In this document: positions 62,253 through 64,000 of the stretch, one piece after another
Position numbering within the stretch: position 1 is the stretch's first letter
Layout: every line of letters starts with the position of its first letter
From: JAUILA01 sp050289805
GTDB taxonomy: Bacteria; Bacteroidota; Bacteroidia; Cytophagales; Cyclobacteriaceae
DNA: 64,000 nt
NCBI GenBank assembly: GCA_050289805.1
Contig: JBNKGL010000001.1
Span: forward strand, 248,001 to 312,000
Direction of reading: 5' to 3'
Program-made: the position numbers and the translations under genes
Notes under the pieces: model-generated
What the model was told of the DNA's origin: nothing
What the model saw: only the letters and a program-made list of their open reading frames with translations
The model's database searches: none

Positions 62253-63050
62253 CTATTTTATTTCGGTGCTTATCAGATTAAGAATCTCCTGGATTCTGAT
62301 CTTTAAAGCCTCAGATTGCACATTTGCAGCTTTATTTAAGGTAATCGCTCTGGTAACTAAAGATTCCAGCTTTCTGCTTGTTAAAATTTCATTCAGGTCT
62401 GAACCCAGTTTTGAAGTTCCAATTTCGATCTTGTAGGAGTTGGGGTTGTTATCCAATAGCCAAAGATGTTCGGAATCGTTGATAAAACTATTGGAAATAT
62501 CTCTGCCCAACCCTAATTCTGACAATACTACCTGATTTTGCCCATTGACAGTATTAGTCCATGTGACTTCAATTTCCCGGACTCCCACTACATCTGACGG
62601 CCAATTTGACAATAAACGTTTTAGTCGTTCATCGCTAATCAGTCTTAAATTTCCTGAACCGGTTAAATTATTCTGAATGGGATCGAACGTTGGGTCGTGA
62701 TGTATGTAAGCGAGGTCTTTTATTATGCTATCACGAACAACTCCGTCAGGTTGGTCAAAGGCTTCTAATAGTCGAACTGCCGATATTAGAATCTTTTCCC
62801 TGGTCTCCATTTTTGATTCTAATTGTGTGAGATTGGACTGATAATCTTCCTGCAGCTGTTTTAGCAGAATTTGTTCCTTTACCCTGTCTTTCCTTTCCTC
62901 ATTCCAGTTATTAACCTGTAACGCGAACAGAATTCCAATGACTACCAATAATATTTCTCCAAGAGCATATTTCAAATACCGGGCAGCCGGCCTTCCTGTT
63001 TTATTTTCCATAAGCAGATTCAGTCGAATTCGTTTGAAAAATTGTATCAT
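62253..63050 (-). CDS. DUF6090 family membrane protein (second copy)
   Basis: A 265-residue paralog of the gene just downstream. Starts MIQFFKRIRLNLLMENKTG, has RYLKYALGEILLVVIGILFAL as the membrane segment (about 24-44), then a long helical soluble part (VNNWNEERKDRVKEQ). The two copies share this N-terminal third but differ further on. No known function; the family is common in Bacteroidota as small clusters. Confidence 0.83.
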   Translation of the reverse strand: MIQFFKRIRLNLLMENKTGRPAARYLKYALGEILLVVIGILFALQVNNWNEERKDRVKEQILLKQLQEDYQSNLTQLESKMETREKILISAVRLLEAFDQPDGVVRDSIIKDLAYIHHDPTFDPIQNNLTGSGNLRLISDERLKRLLSNWPSDVVGVREIEVTWTNTVNGQNQVVLSELGLGRDISNSFINDSEHLWLLDNNPNSYKIEIGTSKLGSDLNEILTSRKLESLVTRAITLNKAANVQSEALKIRIQEILNLISTEIK

Positions 63051-63096
63051 ATTTTTGCATTCTAGCCTATCTGCCAGTTGGATTCGGCCAATTTGA

Positions 63097-63810
63097 TTAA
63101 GGAAAGGCTAAGAATGACACCTGTAATTCACCCAACTTTTTGTAGCCTGCGACATTCATATGAATGGGATCCCGATAATATAGATCCTTATTGAAAATAT
63201 TGTAGCCTCCTAATGTAAACTGATCAAGATAGGGTATGCCGTGAAGTTCACAGATCATTTTTTGCATATCAACATATTCCACCATCCCATAATCGTAAAA
63301 AGGATCATATGCGCCCCTGTCGTTGAATGCTTTACTTGATGTGAAAAAGTAAATTTGGGCATGGGGATTGATTTCATATATTTTTTTGATGCAGTAATTG
63401 ATCCCCCCGGCCTGGGTAATCAGTTTTGCCTCGTCGTAACTGTCAAATTCCGTATAATCAGTATAGGCCCCAATCTGCCTTTTATTGGTATAATCGTTGG
63501 TTGATGCCCATAGGATATAAATATCAAACACGCCTGCTTCATCAACCTGTTGCTGAAGAGATTTTCCCTGTAATGAAGAAAATCCTGCGCCGGGAACCCC
63601 ATAATTGGTAATGGTCATTCCCAGGTATTTCTCCCATAAGATCTTTGCGCTGTCGCTTGGGGGAATCACAGAAACGGAACCACCGAATACGGCTACCGAC
63701 TTTCCATAATTGAAAGATTCTTTAAGTGATAAGTCAGACTTATGTTGTGAAAAAACACTGGTTGAGAAAAAGAAAACCAGAACGGTCGAACAAATAATAC
63801 CTCTTTTCAT
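63097..63810 (-). CDS. Exported SGNH/GDSL-type hydrolase
   Basis: A 237-residue exported protein (signal MKRGIICSTVLVFFFSTSVFSQ). Block I reads VFGGSVSV with nucleophile Ser45, where the usual GDS is GGS. Asn105 in ASTNDY and the Asp214-xx-His217 pair (DPIHMN) complete the SGNH set. It likely removes acyl or acetyl groups from polysaccharides or other substrates; the target is unknown. A 13-bp inverted repeat lies directly before its start. Confidence 0.82.
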   Translation of the reverse strand: MKRGIICSTVLVFFFSTSVFSQHKSDLSLKESFNYGKSVAVFGGSVSVIPPSDSAKILWEKYLGMTITNYGVPGAGFSSLQGKSLQQQVDEAGVFDIYILWASTNDYTNKRQIGAYTDYTEFDSYDEAKLITQAGGINYCIKKIYEINPHAQIYFFTSSKAFNDRGAYDPFYDYGMVEYVDMQKMICELHGIPYLDQFTLGGYNIFNKDLYYRDPIHMNVAGYKKLGELQVSFLAFP

Positions 63811-63813
63811 AAT

Positions 63814-63862
63814 GCTATGGATTTTAACTCGGAACGGTCAAATTCGTCATAAAATCCATAGC
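63814..63862. repeat. Perfect 13-bp inverted repeat at the start of the SGNH hydrolase gene
   Basis: GCTATGGATTTTA (63814-63826) and TAAAATCCATAGC (63850-63862) enclose a 23-base loop. The inner end is four bases from the hydrolase ATG (63810, minus strand). It could be an operator or an mRNA hairpin that hides the ribosome binding region. Confidence 0.6.
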
Positions 63863-63908
63863 AATCAAGGTATTACAGCTGTTCTAACTCGCCGTTTTTT
63901 CTGCGGGT

Positions 63909-64000
63909 TTATTGTCTTGCTCCTGCTTTCAAAATTTTGTCTATTGCCTTATTGATATCTAAAGAAGCAGCAGCCTGGCGAGGGGGAAATTCCTGGAATG
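63909..64000 (-). CDS. C-terminal end of a gene cut by the right edge
   Basis: On the minus strand an open frame enters from the edge and ends at a TAA (63909-63911) after about 30 codons, the visible tail being EFPPRQAAASLDINKAIDK followed by a short basic end. The composition looks coding. The FPPRQ-ASxx tail recalls the C-terminus of some sulfatases, but the fragment is too short to assign. About 99 bases separate it from the SGNH hydrolase start. Confidence 0.45.
   Translation of the reverse strand, partial: FQEFPPRQAAASLDINKAIDKILKAGARQ

Noticed and set aside
1..64000. tRNA or rRNA genes, prophage or insertion sequence genes
   Set aside because: None recognised: no rRNA motifs, no tRNA cloverleaf seen by eye, no transposase, integrase or phage structural protein among the translated frames.

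Overview
The window is a chromosomal stretch of a Bacteroidota bacterium, most likely a free-living, aerobic member of the Cytophagales. The evidence is the set of lineage markers: the response regulator PorX with its PglZ domain, the gliding ABC transporter genes gldA-gldF-gldG, a large secreted protein ending in a gliding-type (type IX secretion, type B) sorting domain, families largely confined to the phylum (DUF2911, DUF3109, DUF4290, DUF6090), and promoter-like sequences of the TTTG / TAnnTTTG type. No tRNA, rRNA, CRISPR array, phage or IS element was seen. A run of 10 N flanked by two identical 77-base copies (16507-16670) shows that the source is a scaffolded short-read assembly.

Layout. 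1-3.1 kb: minus-strand lipid A operon (HD hydrolase, lpxD, lpxC; lpxC runs off the left edge). 3.2-6.4 kb: porX-tsaE-ald, tightly overlapping. 6.4-9.0 kb: valS. 9.1-11.3 kb: fumarylacetoacetase and a flavin reductase-like protein. 11.4-18.5 kb: a DUF2911 protein, then a run of rimB-like protease, rimK glutamate ligase, an aspartoacylase-family zinc hydrolase, a ~1000-residue protein with a degenerate P-loop, and a lipoprotein-type MscS channel. 18.5-21.3 kb: corA, a second mscS, an alpha/beta hydrolase. 21.4-28.2 kb: polyprenyl synthase, a TlpA-like lipid- or periplasm-directed protein, gldA-gldF-gldG-DUF4340. 28.3-30.7 kb: dnaN, a 270-base inverted repeat element, and a DUF481-type outer membrane protein.

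30.7-44.3 kb: cupin, SDR, and a minus-strand group pcrA/uvrD-DUF4290-murA-mscS; then DUF3109, and the long minus-strand operon yceD(DUF177)-rpmF-plsX-fabH-efp-accB-accC-OMP, which joins ribosome, fatty acid and phospholipid synthesis. 44.4-50.5 kb: pdxA, rsmA-mgtE-2-hydroxyacid dehydrogenase, a pentapeptide membrane protein, greA-HIT. 50.5-54.2 kb: gpsA, a PlsB/PlsC-like acyltransferase and two unrecognised small genes. 54.3-58.6 kb: the large sorting-domain protein, a DCC-family protein and fabD.

58.6-64 kb looks different: more A/T-rich, looser spacing, and accessory genes (lipoprotein, NTF2/SnoaL-like membrane protein, AraC regulator, two tandem DUF6090 membrane proteins, SGNH hydrolase, and the end of another gene at the right edge).

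Most of the window is well-understood core metabolism. The least explained parts are the ~1000-residue protein with Met in place of the Walker A lysine, paired at 1 base with a lipidated MscS channel; the nested heptamer/palindrome element that begins at the dnaN stop codon; and the hairpins in the accessory right end.
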